Shown: positions 5,481 to 6,987 of the stretch, one piece after another
Layout: every line of letters begins with the position of its first letter
How positions within the stretch are numbered: the first letter of the stretch is position 1
Assembly: GCA_002431805.1 (NCBI GenBank)
Contig: DJEE01000030.1
Location: 16,550-23,536, forward strand
Direction: 5' to 3'
DNA length: 6,987 bases
Origin: Eggerthellaceae bacterium UBA5906
GTDB lineage: Bacteria; Actinomycetota; Coriobacteriia; Coriobacteriales; Eggerthellaceae
Notes under the pieces: model-generated
Told to the model about the DNA's origin: nothing
The model's database searches: none
The model's input: only the letters and a program-made list of their open reading frames with translations
Position numbers and translations under genes: made by a program

Positions 5481-6987
5481 ATGCTGGAAACGGTTGATTT
5501 CTCGCAGGAAACGCTTCCGAAAGAAGAATACAAGGCGCGGCGCGACAAGCTGACCGAGCAGCTGGTGGTGCTGCAGCAGCAGGCGCGTGCGGCGGGCGTT
5601 GGCCTGGTGGTGCTGTTCGAAGGGTGGAACGGTGCCGGCAAGGGCAGCCGCATCTCAGACCTTATGTACAACCTAGACGCGCGCGCCACCAGCGTGTACG
5701 TCACGGAAAATTTAGACGTTAACGCAGCATCGTCGTTTGCGGGCAACAAGCAGGGCGTATCGGGTTTCTACCCCATGATGCAGCAATTCTGGAACGCGCT
5801 GGGCATGCGCGGCACCATCACGTTCTACGACCGCGGTTGGTACACCACCTCGGTGCAGCGTATGCTGTATTCCCAGTTCGGCGACGTGAAAATCAAGCAC
5901 GGCAAAGTGAAGAACCCCAAGGCCGCCGTGGCGCGCGCCGTGCACGAGGCCGCCGAGGAGCGTCACATCGACGCCCTGCGCGGCGCGCTTTCAAGCGCCG
6001 CCGATTTCGAGAAGCAGCTTACCGACGACGGCTACGTGGTAGTGAAGTTTTTCGTGCACGTGACGAAAGAGGCGCAAAAGAAGCGCCTGACGCGCCTGCG
6101 CAACGACCCGGCAACGGCCTGGCGCGTAAGCGACGGCAAAATGGCCACCATCGGCGAATACGAGGAGGCGTACCGCCTGTATGACAACCTGCTGGAAGGC
6201 AGCGATTTCTCATACGCTCCGTGGCACCTGATCAACGGCGAGGACAAGCGCCGTGCGAATATCGCCATCGCCGAGGTGCTGGTGGACGCCCTGCGCGGCG
6301 CACTTGAGGCCAAACCCGACCCTGCGGCGGCCGCCGCGGCGGCAAAAGCGCAGGCCAACAGCGCAGGCGGCCTGGACGAGGCGCCCATTGAGGGACGCAC
6401 GCCCGAGCAGCAGCAGGCTATCGAGCAGCAATCGGCAGCCCAAGCGGCCGAGCAGCACGCGCACGCGCCTCGCGCAAGCCGCTTCCGCATTGTCAGCAAG
6501 CTGCCCTCGCTTGACGCGGTGGACCACACGTTGGCGCTTGAACCCGACGTGTACAAAAAGCAGCTGAAAGCCCAGCAGGAGCGCTTGAACAAGCTGGAAA
6601 TGGAAATGTACCAGGCGCGTGTGCCGCTGATGCTCATGTTCGAAGGCTGGGACGCGGCCGGCAAGGGTGGCGCCATCAAGCGCGTGGCGCAGGCGCTCGA
6701 TGCGCGCGCATACACCATTTTCCCCAGCCCGGCACCCACAAAGCCCGAGCTTTTACATCCGCATCTGTGGCGGTACTGGACGCGCCTGCCGAAGGCCGGA
6801 CATGTGGGCATTTACGACCGCAGCTGGTACGGGCGCGTGCTGGTGGAGCGCGTGGAAGGGTTTGCGTCATCGGCGGAATGGGCGCGCGCCTACGATGAGA
6901 TCAACGAGTTCGAGCAGGACTTGGTGCGCTGGGGCGCGGTGCTGCTGAAGTTCTGGGTGGACGTTAGCCCCGACGAGCAGCTGGCCC
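5481..6987 (+). CDS. pap: Two-domain polyphosphate:AMP phosphotransferase (class II PPK2), 3' end outside the window
   Basis: Predicted to transfer phosphate from polyphosphate to AMP, giving ADP, so stored polyphosphate can recharge the adenylate pool. The 502 residues visible contain two tandem PPK2 domains. Domain 1 (about 15-275) has the P-loop FEGWNGAGKG (46-55) and the Walker B/lid motif FYDRGWY (115-121). Domain 2 (from about 352) has FEGWDAAGKG (387-396) and IYDRSWYGR (444-452). In studied two-domain members the C-terminal domain is the active one; here domain 1 has Asn50 where domain 2 has Asp391, agreeing with a non-catalytic first domain. An Ala/Gln-rich linker (about 275-345) joins them and probably makes the protein longer than the usual 480-500 residues. 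The start is set by a strong ribosome binding site. The gene is open at the window edge and its stop codon is not seen. It is divergent from ppx-ppk, which fits a shared role in polyphosphate turnover. Confidence 0.93.
   Translation, partial: MLETVDFSQETLPKEEYKARRDKLTEQLVVLQQQARAAGVGLVVLFEGWNGAGKGSRISDLMYNLDARATSVYVTENLDVNAASSFAGNKQGVSGFYPMMQQFWNALGMRGTITFYDRGWYTTSVQRMLYSQFGDVKIKHGKVKNPKAAVARAVHEAAEERHIDALRGALSSAADFEKQLTDDGYVVVKFFVHVTKEAQKKRLTRLRNDPATAWRVSDGKMATIGEYEEAYRLYDNLLEGSDFSYAPWHLINGEDKRRANIAIAEVLVDALRGALEAKPDPAAAAAAAKAQANSAGGLDEAPIEGRTPEQQQAIEQQSAAQAAEQHAHAPRASRFRIVSKLPSLDAVDHTLALEPDVYKKQLKAQQERLNKLEMEMYQARVPLMLMFEGWDAAGKGGAIKRVAQALDARAYTIFPSPAPTKPELLHPHLWRYWTRLPKAGHVGIYDRSWYGRVLVERVEGFASSAEWARAYDEINEFEQDLVRWGAVLLKFWVDVSPDEQLA

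Noticed and set aside
5171..5553. Plus-strand frames in the ppx-pap intergenic region running into the start of pap
   Set aside because: They lack ribosome binding sites, have no known motifs and overlap pap in another frame.
6032..6811. Minus-strand frame of 259 codons opposite pap
   Set aside because: It is antisense to the PPK2 domains; the Ser/Ala/Cys-rich product is typical of an antisense shadow in GC-rich DNA.

Overview
The window is GC-rich, with third codon positions mostly G or C. It carries four clear protein genes, the last cut by the right edge. Gene content, codon use and Ala/Glu-rich extensions would fit a high-GC actinobacterium of the Coriobacteriia/Eggerthellales kind. That placement is inference; no RNA gene or taxonomic marker is present to confirm it.

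Layout. 1-280 is non-coding and contains a perfect 23-bp inverted repeat (1-23 / 111-133) around an 87-nt spacer. The left arm starts exactly at the window edge, so the element may extend further left. At 281-1198 (+) is a serine O-acetyltransferase (cysE type), the first step of cysteine synthesis from serine. A strong hairpin plus T-run (1223-1255) separates it from the convergent polyphosphate genes. On the minus strand, ppx (start about 4978, stop 4043) is followed after 12 nt by ppk (4030-1274), whose ribosome binding site overlaps the ppx stop codon. After a 502-nt divergent intergenic region, 5481 to the right edge (+) encodes a two-domain PPK2-type polyphosphate:AMP phosphotransferase (pap), incomplete at its 3' end.

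How the genes fit together. PPK1 makes polyphosphate from ATP, Ppx hydrolyses it to phosphate, and the PAP-type PPK2 uses it to phosphorylate AMP to ADP. The right three quarters of the window is therefore a compact polyphosphate locus (synthesis, breakdown, reuse) read from one divergent control region. The cysE gene is a separate convergent unit with no evident link.

Most unusual points: the inverted-repeat element at the left edge; a PPK1 of 918 residues (E. coli PPK is 688) with a Lys/Ala-rich insertion in its N-terminal half and a long Ala/Glu-rich C-terminal extension ending in a basic amphipathic helix; and a low-complexity Ala/Gln linker between the two PPK2 domains, of which the first has Asn where the second has the conserved Walker A Asp. 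I did not find a wholly new system. These are lineage-specific elaborations of known enzymes plus one unexplained repeat.
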